A stretch of DNA of 64,000 nt from Spirochaeta sp. UBA5339 (GTDB lineage: Bacteria; Spirochaetota; Spirochaetia; DSM-2461), in contig DHQL01000025.1 in the NCBI GenBank assembly GCA_002408085.1, positions 105,811 through 169,810 of the forward strand. Direction: 5' to 3'. The position numbers and the translations under genes were made by a program. Below are positions 8,997-16,991 of this stretch, piece by piece; the stretch's first letter is position 1; every line of letters begins with the position of its first letter. Below the pieces are notes generated by a model. That model was not told the DNA's origin, did no database searches, and worked only from the letters and a program-made list of their open reading frames with translations.

Positions 8997-9596
8997 ATGT
9001 CCCTTATTGATAATTATAACAACATCGATCTGACCGAACTGAGAAAGGAGGCCGAGGAACGGCTCCAGTGGGCCTATGCCCATGGCCACATCACCATTGA
9101 ATCTCTTGAGAACAGACTGAACGAACTCCACGCCGCAGAGGACAAGCTGAAGATAATTGAACTTGTAAAGGACCTCCCCGCGCCTGAATCAACGGATTCC
9201 GGCAGGGCAGAACAGACCGGTGGTATCTATCACCAGGGCAGCGGAAAGAAGAAGGAGGAGTACATCTCTATCCTCGGCAGCAACAGCCGCAGGGGAGCCT
9301 GGGATGTTCCTGAAAAGATCGATGTCTTTGCCTTTCTCGGAAGCCAGGAGCTGGACTTTACGGAGGCCCGGTTTCCCCGAAAGAGTGTTAAAATTGATGC
9401 CTTTACCCTGATGGGTTCCCTTGACCTGAAGGTTCCCCAGGGGATCCGGGTAACAACCAGGGGTGTTCCCATTCTCGGATCAATCGACAACAGGGTTGAG
9501 TCTACCGCAGAAGGCCCTGAGATCATTATAGAGGGAGCCGCCGTTCTGGGCAGCATCACCGCCAAAAACCCCAAATCCAGAAAGAGAAAAAAATAG
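8997..9596 (+). CDS. DUF1707 and LiaF-like C-terminal domain protein
   Basis: In this 199-residue protein, residues about 10-58 match the DUF1707 pattern: a helix ending AEERLQWAYAHGHIT followed by LENRLNELHAAE. From about residue 85 on there are alternating short strands with repeated FLGSQELDF, LMGSLDLKVP and ILGSIDNRV units, the beta-solenoid-like repeat of the LiaF/DUF2154 C-terminal (cell-wall-active antibiotic response) domain. No transmembrane segment is visible, unlike LiaF itself. A role in envelope stress sensing is inference. The stop codon is part of a convergent terminator hairpin. Confidence 0.72.
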   Translation: MSLIDNYNNIDLTELRKEAEERLQWAYAHGHITIESLENRLNELHAAEDKLKIIELVKDLPAPESTDSGRAEQTGGIYHQGSGKKKEEYISILGSNSRRGAWDVPEKIDVFAFLGSQELDFTEARFPRKSVKIDAFTLMGSLDLKVPQGIRVTTRGVPILGSIDNRVESTAEGPEIIIEGAAVLGSITAKNPKSRKRKK

Positions 9597-9615
9597 GGAG
9601 CCCCTGAGGACTCCC
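9586..9615 (-). terminator. Rho-independent terminator of pheST (hairpin shared with the convergent gene)
   Basis: On the minus strand GGGAGTCC-TCAG-GGGCTCCC forms an 8-bp stem with one G-U pair and a 4-base loop, followed by a T-rich tract (TATTTTTTT). On the plus strand the same hairpin has a C-A mismatch and only a GTTTATTT tail, so it mainly serves pheST. Confidence 0.75.
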
Positions 9616-9664
9616 GTTTATTTCCGGATATCCAGGCGGCCACAGCCGGAAAGATACATTTCTA

Positions 9665-12082
9665 CTAGACCTTAAGGGGAAATCCCTTTGATTCCAGGGT
9701 CTTGACGACCTTGTCCTCGGCCTCCCGGATAAACTCTCCGGAGAGGGTCTTTCCGGGATCCTTGAAGGAGGCCCTCAGGGTCACCGACTTCTGGGAATCG
9801 CTCATGGTAAAGATGTCCACAACCTTCACCCAGTCCAGTTCCTTCATCTTTATGCCCTTCTTCAGCACGGCCACAACTTCCTCAACAGGAGTGTGGGCAT
9901 CAGCCACAACGGTACAGTCGAAGAGGGATGAGGGGAAGCGGTCCAGGGGCTTGTACTTTGTCTTGTCCTTCATCTCCTGATCCTGGAAATCGGTCAGGTC
10001 GATGACAGCCATAACAAGCTGTCCCTTGATCTTGAAGTTACGGCAGACCAGGGGGTGGATGGTTCCCACAAAACCTCTGGAGCGGCCCATAATCTGGATG
10101 TCCAGCATTTCGTAAGGATGAATTCCTTCCCAGTTTTTCGGATAGAGCTCGTTCCGGTCACTGCTGCCGGGAACCATGCGGAAGTTGATATTCAGAGAGT
10201 TCAGCAGCTCCTCCATGGTGTTGGCGGTATCCAGAAAAGGGGAGTCCTTCTTGTCGAAGGAAACCACACCCAGCTGGTAGCGCTCGTTGGAGAAGTTTTT
10301 ACTGTCCTCCAGAAAGCTCCGGCCCAGCTCGAAGAAGCGGAAGGAGCTGTAGGTCTTCTGGTTCAGAGCGGCTGTCTGAAGAAGACTGGGAATAAGAGAG
10401 GGGCGCATAATGCTCGCCTCGGGGCTCATGGCGTTTGCCAGAACCAGAGACTCGTTCTTTACGGGCCAGTAGGCCTGATCCAGAAGCTTCTCTCCCACCA
10501 TGGGGTAGGTCATCACTTCCAGCGCCCCGGCGCGGTTAACCATAAAGTCCAGGATCTTCCGGCTCTTCTGTTTGGCTTCCGAAAGCCTTACGGCATTAAC
10601 AGCGTTCAACGGGGCTGCAGGGGTGATGTTGTCATAACCCACGACCCGTCCGATCTCCTCGATAATATCCGCATCGCACTCGATATCCTTGGTGGAGCGG
10701 TAAGAGGGTACGGTTACTTTCAGGGAACCGGCGCTGTTATCCACTCCGAAGTCCAGAGACTTCAGGATGCCGACGATCTCGTCATCGGAGATCTCCTTGC
10801 CCAGAACGGAGCAGATCCGCTTTGTTGTGATGTCGATCACCAGGGGGGTGTAATCAGGCATGTTTGTGCGGACAACCTGCCCGCGAACGACAGCCTCGGG
10901 ACAGCTCTCCTTTACAAGCTCGACGAGACGGAGGAGGGTTCGCTCAAGGAGCTGGGAGTCCAGAGACTTCTCATAGCGCTGGAGGGCGTCGGTTCTGAGG
11001 CCCAGGCGGGTGGAGGTCCGTCTTACCTCGGCGTCCTTCCAGTTGGCCACCTCAATAAACAGCCCTGTCGTATCATCGGCGATGCTGCTGTCCAGACCTC
11101 CCATAATTCCGGCTATACCCGAGGGACCCTCGGCATCGCAGACCATGGTATCTGTGGGGATCAGGTCGCGCTTGACCTCATCCAGGGTTGTAAACTCTTT
11201 ATCTTCACCGGCGGGGCGGACAATAATCCTGTCACCCTTGATGGTGGTTCTGTCGTAGATATGGTTGGGAATACCCAGCTCCAGCATAACGTAATTGGAG
11301 ATATCGACGATGTTGTTGATGGGACGCATGCCGCAGGCGTTCAGCCGGTCCTGCATATACCGGGGAGAGGGCTTGATAGTCACACCATCCATGGTGATTC
11401 CCACAAAACCGAGGTTGCAGGTATCGGGCTCCACAGAGATTGAGACGGGAGCCTCTTCAGAGGTCATCCAGCCTTTAATCTTCGCTTCCCACTCTTTGTT
11501 GAACTGATCCTTCAGGGGATTTCCAAATACGGCGGCAAACTCACGGGCCATACCGTAGTGTCCCCAGAGGTCGGGGCGGTGTGTGATGGACTTGTTGTCG
11601 ATATCCAGAAGAATATCGCTCTTCTGCCCGATATACTCCCCAACGGAAACTCCCAGAGGAGCGCTGTCTTCGAAGATCTTCAGGCCTGAATCGTCGTCTC
11701 CGATCTCAAGCTCTGTCTCGGAGCAGAGCATACCCTCGGACATGATGCCCCGGATTTTTTTGGGGACAAGGGTAAATCCTCCGGCAAAGGTGGTGCCCAG
11801 GGGAGCGAAGGGGACCTTCTTTCCCACGGCCACATTGGGAGCGCCGCAGACAACCTGCTTCACTTCCTTTCCATCGGTGAATTTCACCAGGTGGAGATGG
11901 TCCGAGTCGGGATGGTCCTCGATCTCTGTAATCTCCACTATCTTTACCCGGTTTAAGAGCTCGCCTGTGGTGAGAACGTCCTCTACCTCGCAGGTGGCCA
12001 TTGTAAAACGTACTGCCAGATCCTTGGGGTCCATATCGGGCAGTTCAACAAAGTCTTTTATCCAGTCAATTGATATATGCAT
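9665..12082 (-). CDS. pheT: Phenylalanyl-tRNA synthetase beta subunit
   Basis: This 805-residue protein is the beta chain of the alpha2-beta2 PheRS that charges tRNA-Phe. It begins MHISIDWIKDFVELP, followed by the EMAP/tRNA-binding-like domain (VVCGAPN), the B3/B4 editing domain (residues about 210-390), the B5 DNA-binding-like fold, the inactive synthetase-like core, and the C-terminal anticodon-binding (FDX-ACB) domain that ends LESKGFPLKV. The length matches the bacterial family. It lies 11 bases after pheS and is controlled by the attenuator upstream of pheS. A large plus-strand reading frame across it (10055-11443) is a shadow. Confidence 0.97.
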   Translation of the reverse strand: MHISIDWIKDFVELPDMDPKDLAVRFTMATCEVEDVLTTGELLNRVKIVEITEIEDHPDSDHLHLVKFTDGKEVKQVVCGAPNVAVGKKVPFAPLGTTFAGGFTLVPKKIRGIMSEGMLCSETELEIGDDDSGLKIFEDSAPLGVSVGEYIGQKSDILLDIDNKSITHRPDLWGHYGMAREFAAVFGNPLKDQFNKEWEAKIKGWMTSEEAPVSISVEPDTCNLGFVGITMDGVTIKPSPRYMQDRLNACGMRPINNIVDISNYVMLELGIPNHIYDRTTIKGDRIIVRPAGEDKEFTTLDEVKRDLIPTDTMVCDAEGPSGIAGIMGGLDSSIADDTTGLFIEVANWKDAEVRRTSTRLGLRTDALQRYEKSLDSQLLERTLLRLVELVKESCPEAVVRGQVVRTNMPDYTPLVIDITTKRICSVLGKEISDDEIVGILKSLDFGVDNSAGSLKVTVPSYRSTKDIECDADIIEEIGRVVGYDNITPAAPLNAVNAVRLSEAKQKSRKILDFMVNRAGALEVMTYPMVGEKLLDQAYWPVKNESLVLANAMSPEASIMRPSLIPSLLQTAALNQKTYSSFRFFELGRSFLEDSKNFSNERYQLGVVSFDKKDSPFLDTANTMEELLNSLNINFRMVPGSSDRNELYPKNWEGIHPYEMLDIQIMGRSRGFVGTIHPLVCRNFKIKGQLVMAVIDLTDFQDQEMKDKTKYKPLDRFPSSLFDCTVVADAHTPVEEVVAVLKKGIKMKELDWVKVVDIFTMSDSQKSVTLRASFKDPGKTLSGEFIREAEDKVVKTLESKGFPLKV

Positions 12083-12093
12083 CGGGAAGGCTC

Positions 12094-13137
12094 CTAATAA
12101 CTCTTGAATTGGGAAACGAAGGAAAGGTTCCCGCTGTGGAGATGTCTGATATCGTCGATGCCGTAGCGCATCATAACCAGACGGTCCAGTCCGAGGCCGA
12201 AGGCGAATCCGTTGTATTCATCGGGATCGATGCCGCCGTGCTTCAGAACGTTGGGGTGGACCATACCGCAGGGCAGAAGCTCAACCCAGCCGGACTGCTT
12301 ACAGACGGAACATCCGTCGCCGCCGCAGATCAGGCACTCAATGTCCAGCTCGAAACCGGGTTCAACAAAGGGGAAGAAACCGGGGCGGAGGCGTACATTG
12401 ACGTCCTTCCGGAAAATCTCGGAGAGAAGGGTCTTCATAAAGTAGATCAGGTTGGCAACGGAGATATCCTTGCCCACCATCATTCCCTCCAGCTGGTGGA
12501 AGGCCGCTTCGTGAGAGGCATCGGTGGCTTCGCAGCGGAATACCTTACCGGGTCCGATAAATTTGAAGGGAGGAGTTCTTGTCTCCATACCCCTTGCCTG
12601 AATACAGGATGTATGGGTCCGGAGCAGGTGCTTCATGTCCTGGAACCAGAAGGTGTCCTGCATGTCCCTGGCGGGATGGGTATCTGGAATATTGAGGGCC
12701 TCAAAGTTGTGGTAGTCGTCTTCGATGTAGGGTCCGTCGAGGATCTCAAATCCCATGGAGCTGAAGATCTCTTCGATCTCTCTCTGGATGATGCTTACGG
12801 GGTGGTAACCGGCGGCTGTAAGTCCCTGATCCCTGAGGGATGAGCGGTAGGTGATGTCCTGCCAGTTTTTCTTCAGCTTCTCGTTAATTTCGGAAAGCTC
12901 GAGGGCGGTCATCTGTTTATCGATCTCCCCGAGGATAAATTCCTTCAGCTGATTTGATTTCATACCCAGAGTCTTTTTGACTTCCGGGGTCGCATCCTTC
13001 AGTGTCTTCAGGATGTCGTTGAGCTTACCCTTCTTCCCGACATAATCCGCCTTCAGATTAACCAGGGATGAACGGTCTTTGACCTCTGCCAGAGCCGAGG
13101 TAAACTCGCTCTTCAGATCTTCCAGATTTTGTAGCAT
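12094..13137 (-). CDS. pheS: Phenylalanyl-tRNA synthetase alpha subunit
   Basis: The catalytic class II subunit of PheRS is about 347 residues. The N-terminal coiled coil (tRNA contact) runs to residue about 85. Class II motif 2 is in the region FKFIGPGKVFRCEATDASHEAAFHQLEG, here cited by its core FRCEATDASHEAAFHQ, and motif 3 is GFAFGLGLDRLVM. I prefer the ATG at 13137, which has a TGAGGT ribosome site about 6 bases upstream; a GTG four codons earlier (13149) is in frame but has no such site. A zinc-like cysteine cluster (CLICGGDGCSVC) is inserted near residue 270, as in several bacterial PheS proteins. Confidence 0.96.
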   Translation of the reverse strand: MLQNLEDLKSEFTSALAEVKDRSSLVNLKADYVGKKGKLNDILKTLKDATPEVKKTLGMKSNQLKEFILGEIDKQMTALELSEINEKLKKNWQDITYRSSLRDQGLTAAGYHPVSIIQREIEEIFSSMGFEILDGPYIEDDYHNFEALNIPDTHPARDMQDTFWFQDMKHLLRTHTSCIQARGMETRTPPFKFIGPGKVFRCEATDASHEAAFHQLEGMMVGKDISVANLIYFMKTLLSEIFRKDVNVRLRPGFFPFVEPGFELDIECLICGGDGCSVCKQSGWVELLPCGMVHPNVLKHGGIDPDEYNGFAFGLGLDRLVMMRYGIDDIRHLHSGNLSFVSQFKSY

Positions 13138-13215
13138 TCCGGACCTCACAATATTTTTTCCCGCCCCGTCCGGCTAAGGACGGTTCAGATTATTTGAGAT
13201 GAAACATGAAAATAC

Positions 13216-13263
13216 AAAAAAAGAGCCGCAGCCGGTCTCCATCCGGGAAACCCTCTGCGGCTC
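13216..13263 (-). terminator. pheST attenuator terminator
   Basis: On the minus strand GAGCCGCAG (13263-13255) pairs perfectly with CTGCGGCTC (13231-13223), a 9-bp GC-rich stem with a 23-base loop, followed directly by seven T (13222-13216). It sits about 80 bases before the pheS start, inside the leader transcript, so it must be conditional. The loop contains GGGTTTCCC, which can pair with GGGAAACCC in the leader-peptide coding region (around 13295-13304), an alternative fold that would compete with the terminator. Confidence 0.88.
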
Positions 13264-13281
13264 AATTTGAACTTTCGTTCC

Positions 13282-13359
13282 TCAGACAAGCCCCGGGGTT
13301 TCCCCGCCGATAAAAAAGAAGAAAAAAAAGTTAAAAAAGTAAAATTCGGGCTTTCTCAT
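13282..13359 (-). CDS. Phe-rich leader peptide of the pheST operon (pheM-like)
   Basis: This is a 25-codon open frame: MRKPE, then F-Y-F-F-N followed by six Phe in a row, then IGGETPGLV and TGA. It has nine Phe codons and one Tyr within eleven positions. It ends about 19 bases before the attenuator stem and lies immediately downstream of a consensus promoter. This is the layout of amino-acid-biosynthesis and pheST attenuators of enterobacteria (pheM), where ribosome stalling at Phe codons during tRNA-Phe shortage prevents the terminator. An in-frame TAA lies two codons before the ATG, so this start is the only ordinary one. It has no ribosome site; see the promoter entry. The poly-A/T tracts also explain why a gene caller would skip it. 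Confidence 0.85.
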   Translation of the reverse strand: MRKPEFYFFNFFFFFFIGGETPGLV

Positions 13360-13370
13360 AAATTATCGTA

Positions 13371-13399
13371 ATTTTATATATATCTCCGGGTGCTGTCAA
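13371..13399 (-). promoter_or_regulatory. Sigma-70-type promoter of the pheST leader
   Basis: On the minus strand a perfect TTGACA (13399-13394) is followed by 17 bases and TAAAAT (13376-13371). The expected start is near 13364, only about 5 bases before the leader-peptide ATG at 13359, which would make the leader peptide translated from an almost leaderless transcript. The rest of the gap to the next gene (13400-13539) holds the unassigned promoter of the divergent peptidyl-prolyl isomerase gene. Confidence 0.8.
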
Positions 13400-13539
13400 T
13401 ATTCCACTCCTGCCGCCGGCAGGGGAGCTGCAGAATTGATTCTACAACTCTTTAATGTTATGCTCTGTTGTGAAAATTACCGGCATTTCCCGTAACTTCC
13501 GGGAGATATACGGTTTCTATTCTTTATACAGGAGGAATT

Positions 13540-14568
13540 ATGAAGCAGACGGTCATACTGAAAAAATTACTGCTCACAGCCGCCCTGCTCATTATGACAG
13601 CTATGAGTGCAAGCGCAATCGATACCAGTAAACTTGAGGACGGACTCTACGCCCTTATCGACACCCCCAGAGGGGAAATCCTGATCAGTCTGGAGTACAA
13701 GAAGACTCCCCTGACAGTTATCAACTTTACCGGACTGGCAGAAGGCAAACTTGATGCCGCCAGCGGAAAACCCTACTACGATGGACTGAAGTTCCACAGA
13801 GTCATCGATGACTTTATGATCCAGGGTGGAGACCCCACCGGAACAGGTTCCGGCGGTCCCGGATACAACTTCCCCGATGAGATCGACAGCAGCCTGAAAT
13901 TCACAGGCCCCGGTGTTCTGGCCATGGCCAATGCCGGACCCGGTACAAACGGCAGCCAGTTCTTTATCACCCACGTTGCCACAGACTGGCTCCAGGGCAA
14001 ACACACCATCTTCGGTCATGTTGTAGAGGGTCAGAGAGTTGTAGACTCTGTCAGGCAGAACGACAAGATGAAGTCTGTAAAGATCATCCGTGTCGGTGCG
14101 GAAGCCGAGGCATTCCAGAACGATCAGGCTGCCTTTGACGCCGTTCTCGAGGACATCGCCGGCGCCGAGATCAGACGCCGCGAGGAGGCCAAGAAGGCCA
14201 TGGTTGAAGAGATCAACAGAATCATGCCTGATGCCCAGGTCAGCGACTCCGGCATCTACTACACAATTACCACCGAAGGAAGCGGTGACAAACCCTCCAG
14301 AGGAACCGTTGTTAAGGCACACTACACAGGAATGTTCCTGGATGGACGCAAGTTCGACAGCTCTGTGGACAGAGGAACTCCCTTTGAATTCCCCGCAGGC
14401 GGCGGACGTGTAATCGCCGGTTGGGATGAAACTGTTCTGGATATGAAAAAGGGCGAGAAGAGAACCATCATCCTGCCCCCCGAACTTGCCTACGGAAGCA
14501 GAGGAGCCGGCGGAGTCATCCCCCCCGATGCATGGCTGATGTTCGAAATTGAACTTCTGGACTTCTAA
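13540..14568 (+). CDS. Exported peptidyl-prolyl isomerase, cyclophilin-FKBP fusion
   Basis: A signal peptide (residues 1-26, cleavage after SASA) is followed by a cyclophilin domain (about 35-185) and an FKBP domain (about 240-342). The cyclophilin motifs are canonical: FHRVIDDFMIQGGD (Arg87, Gln95) and SQFFIT. The FKBP domain keeps its ligand pocket: HYTG, KFDSS, RVIAGW, AYGS. Such dual proteins (FCBP type) are known from a few bacteria, including spirochaetes. It probably folds proteins in the periplasm. The start has a strong AGGAGGAATT site. It is followed 26 bases later by a paralogue with a decayed cyclophilin domain. Confidence 0.93.
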   Translation: MKQTVILKKLLLTAALLIMTAMSASAIDTSKLEDGLYALIDTPRGEILISLEYKKTPLTVINFTGLAEGKLDAASGKPYYDGLKFHRVIDDFMIQGGDPTGTGSGGPGYNFPDEIDSSLKFTGPGVLAMANAGPGTNGSQFFITHVATDWLQGKHTIFGHVVEGQRVVDSVRQNDKMKSVKIIRVGAEAEAFQNDQAAFDAVLEDIAGAEIRRREEAKKAMVEEINRIMPDAQVSDSGIYYTITTEGSGDKPSRGTVVKAHYTGMFLDGRKFDSSVDRGTPFEFPAGGGRVIAGWDETVLDMKKGEKRTIILPPELAYGSRGAGGVIPPDAWLMFEIELLDF

Positions 14569-14594
14569 TTAATCAAGGGACCTGGAGAACTACG

Positions 14595-15605
14595 ATGAAA
14601 CATAAATATCTGTGGATCCTTATGATCCTCTTTGTGACTGCCCCTTTTGCACTCTCTGCAGATGAAGGGCAGCTTCCTCCCGGGCTCTACGCCCGTTTCA
14701 ATACCAGAAAGGGAGACCTGCTCTTTCTGCTGAACTATGAGCGTCTGCCCAGAACCGTTGCCAACTTTGTAGCCCTGGCGGAGGGGAAGATGGACGAGGC
14801 TTCAGGTCCCTACTACTCCAACCAGAAGATCTACCACGAGATCGAGGGGTACGCCCTCTTTCTGGGAGACCCCGATGGAACCGGAAAGGGCGGTCTGACC
14901 TATACCATTCCCCGTGAAACGGGAGCCCTTCTCTCCACCGGGACCCCCGGCGCCCTTGTCATGAACTCCCGGTCCGGAGAGGACCACGGCAGTCAGGTCA
15001 TGATTATGATTACAGGAGATCCCTTTCTGGACCGGAAGTACACCGCCTTCGGACAGCTGCAGGAGGGAGAGAATGTGCTGGAACATCTTCACAGAGACGA
15101 CGTTATTGAATCTGTTGAGATTATCCGTGTGGGCAGCAGTGCCGAAGCGTTCCGTCCCGATGCCGAGTCGGTTAATGAGATGATCCGTGAAGCGAGGGTT
15201 GAACAGAGAGAGGTCTTTGCTCAGGAGAATCCCGAGGTTGCCGCCATTCTTGAAACCTGGGGCGACAATGTAGGGAAGTCGGAAACCGGCATCTACTACA
15301 CAATCACTCAGGCAGGGAGCGGCAGCAAACCCCGTCCCGGAAACACCGTGCGGATGCACTACTCCGGACGCCTCCTGAACGGTCAGGAGTTCGACAGCTC
15401 CTACCGCAGAAATGAACCCTTTCAGTTTACCGTCAACGTGGACGGTGTTATCCCCGGATGGGTTGAGACGGCCATCAGCATGCAGACCGGAGAGAAGAGA
15501 ACCATCATTCTTCCCCCGGAGCTGGCCTATGGGAGCAATGCCTACGGCCCCATCCCCGCGAACTCCTGGCTGGTCTTCGACATAGAACTGGTTGACTTTC
15601 AGTAG
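14595..15605 (+). CDS. Exported cyclophilin-FKBP fusion with a degenerate cyclophilin domain
   Basis: This 336-residue protein has the same plan as the upstream gene: a signal peptide cleaved after ALSA (residue 22), a cyclophilin-like domain and a C-terminal FKBP domain. The FKBP pocket is intact (HYSG, EFDSS, VIPGW, AYGS). The cyclophilin domain has lost its catalytic residues: the FHR arginine is Glu82 (YHE), the catalytic-groove glutamine is Phe89 (YALFLGD), and SQFFIT has become SQVMIM. It therefore looks like a tandem duplicate whose first domain is now structural or substrate-binding only. The gene is in the same transcript as its neighbour. Confidence 0.9.
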   Translation: MKHKYLWILMILFVTAPFALSADEGQLPPGLYARFNTRKGDLLFLLNYERLPRTVANFVALAEGKMDEASGPYYSNQKIYHEIEGYALFLGDPDGTGKGGLTYTIPRETGALLSTGTPGALVMNSRSGEDHGSQVMIMITGDPFLDRKYTAFGQLQEGENVLEHLHRDDVIESVEIIRVGSSAEAFRPDAESVNEMIREARVEQREVFAQENPEVAAILETWGDNVGKSETGIYYTITQAGSGSKPRPGNTVRMHYSGRLLNGQEFDSSYRRNEPFQFTVNVDGVIPGWVETAISMQTGEKRTIILPPELAYGSNAYGPIPANSWLVFDIELVDFQ

Positions 15606-15610
15606 CTTTC

Positions 15611-15625
15611 ACCCGATCATCGGGT
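15611..15625 (+). promoter_or_regulatory. Inverted repeat directly before the radA start
   Basis: ACCCGAT and ATCGGGT flank a single base, and the repeat ends one base before the radA ATG. No other ribosome site is visible. It could occlude translation initiation or act as a protein-binding site; it is too short and has no T tract to be a terminator. Confidence 0.45.
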
Positions 15626-15626
15626 A

Positions 15627-16991
15627 ATGGCAAAAGCAAAAACCGTATTCAGCTGTTCCTCCTGCGGACACGAAGAGCCCAAGTGGCTGGGGCGCTGCCC
15701 CGGCTGCGGTGAGTGGAACAGCTTCAAAGAGAAAAAACTTCCTTCCCCGGGAGCCGCGTCTCCCGCAGGATTCCCCCGTACTACTGACGAACCGCGCAGC
15801 CTCAGCAGCATCAGCATTGAGAACAGAGTGCGCCGGAGCACCGGCATCCCCGAGGCTGACCAGGTTCTGGGCGGCGGCCTTGTGGAGGGCTCGGCTGTCC
15901 TTCTGGGCGGTGAGCCTGGAATCGGCAAGTCCACCCTGATGCTTCAGATCGCCTTTCAGGCGGCGGCGGACCGGGAGGTTCTCTATATCTCGGGAGAGGA
16001 GTCTCCCGGACAGATCAAGCTCAGAGCCGAGAGGCTCGGAATCAATTCCGACAATCTGATCCTCTTCTGCGAATCCTCGGTTGAGGAGATCCTAACCACC
16101 CTGGACAAGAGAAAACCGGGCCTGGTAATTATGGACTCCATCCAGACCATCCACTCCCCCACCCAGGGACTGGTTCCCGGTACGGTGAACCAGCTTAAGT
16201 ACGGCTGCTTCGAACTGATAAACTGGATACGGAGCAGGGACGCTGTTCTCTTCCTCATCGCCCATGTGACTAAGGAGGGGGCCATCGCCGGTCCCAAGGT
16301 CATCGAACATATGGTGGACACGGTGCTCTACTTCGACCACTCGGGAAACGAGCTGCGGGTCCTGCGGTCCACCAAGAACCGCTTCGGCTCTGTGGATGAG
16401 ATCGGCCTCTTCAATATGGGCCCGACCGGCCTGGAGCAGGTCAGCCATCCCGAAGGAATGTTTCTGGAGAACCGGGAGGGGGAGCTTCCCGCCGGTATCT
16501 CTGTGGCCCCGGTCTTTGAGGGCTCCCGGGTTCTTCTGGTGGAGATTCAGTCACTGACGGTTCCCGCCAAGGGCGCCGTGTCACGGATCTTCTCGGACCG
16601 GGTGGAAAACGGCCGGATCTCAAGGGTCGCCGCCATTATGGAGAAGCATCTTGGTGTCAAATTCTCGGATCAGGATATCTATATCAATGTGGCCGGAGGA
16701 ATGAAGATCACCGAGATCGGCATGGAGCTTCCCCTGGCCCTGGCCATCTACTCCGCCCGGACGGGTGTGCAGATCCCCTCAGACCTGATAGCCCTGGGTG
16801 AGATGAGCCTAACCGGTGAGATCCGTCCCGTGCCCCAGCTCAGAAAGAGACTGAAGGCCGCAGAGGAGATGGGTTTTAAAAGGGTGCTCCTTCCGGGAGA
16901 GTCCCCGGAGGCGAAGGAGTGGAAGGGATCACCGCCCCTGATCGCAAGGGATATCAAAGAGGCGGTGCGTAAGGTGTTCTCAGCCTCCTAA
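15627..16991 (+). CDS. radA: DNA repair protein RadA (Sms)
   Basis: This 454-residue branch-migration helicase/recombination protein is complete. The N-terminal zinc finger has Cys10, Cys13, Cys24 and Cys27. Walker A is GGEPGIGKST (Lys101), the RadA-specific KNRFG motif is at 250-254, and the C-terminal Lon-protease-like domain contains GGMKITE and GEMSLTGEIR. The start lies directly behind a short inverted repeat and lacks a good ribosome site. The 3' end overlaps the convergent TraB-family gene by 12 bases. Confidence 0.96.
   Translation: MAKAKTVFSCSSCGHEEPKWLGRCPGCGEWNSFKEKKLPSPGAASPAGFPRTTDEPRSLSSISIENRVRRSTGIPEADQVLGGGLVEGSAVLLGGEPGIGKSTLMLQIAFQAAADREVLYISGEESPGQIKLRAERLGINSDNLILFCESSVEEILTTLDKRKPGLVIMDSIQTIHSPTQGLVPGTVNQLKYGCFELINWIRSRDAVLFLIAHVTKEGAIAGPKVIEHMVDTVLYFDHSGNELRVLRSTKNRFGSVDEIGLFNMGPTGLEQVSHPEGMFLENREGELPAGISVAPVFEGSRVLLVEIQSLTVPAKGAVSRIFSDRVENGRISRVAAIMEKHLGVKFSDQDIYINVAGGMKITEIGMELPLALAIYSARTGVQIPSDLIALGEMSLTGEIRPVPQLRKRLKAAEEMGFKRVLLPGESPEAKEWKGSPPLIARDIKEAVRKVFSAS

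Noticed and set aside
10055..11443. 462-codon open frame on the plus strand
   Set aside because: It lies entirely antisense to pheT, shows no protein-like motif and has the look of a reversed coding frame; pheT is certain.
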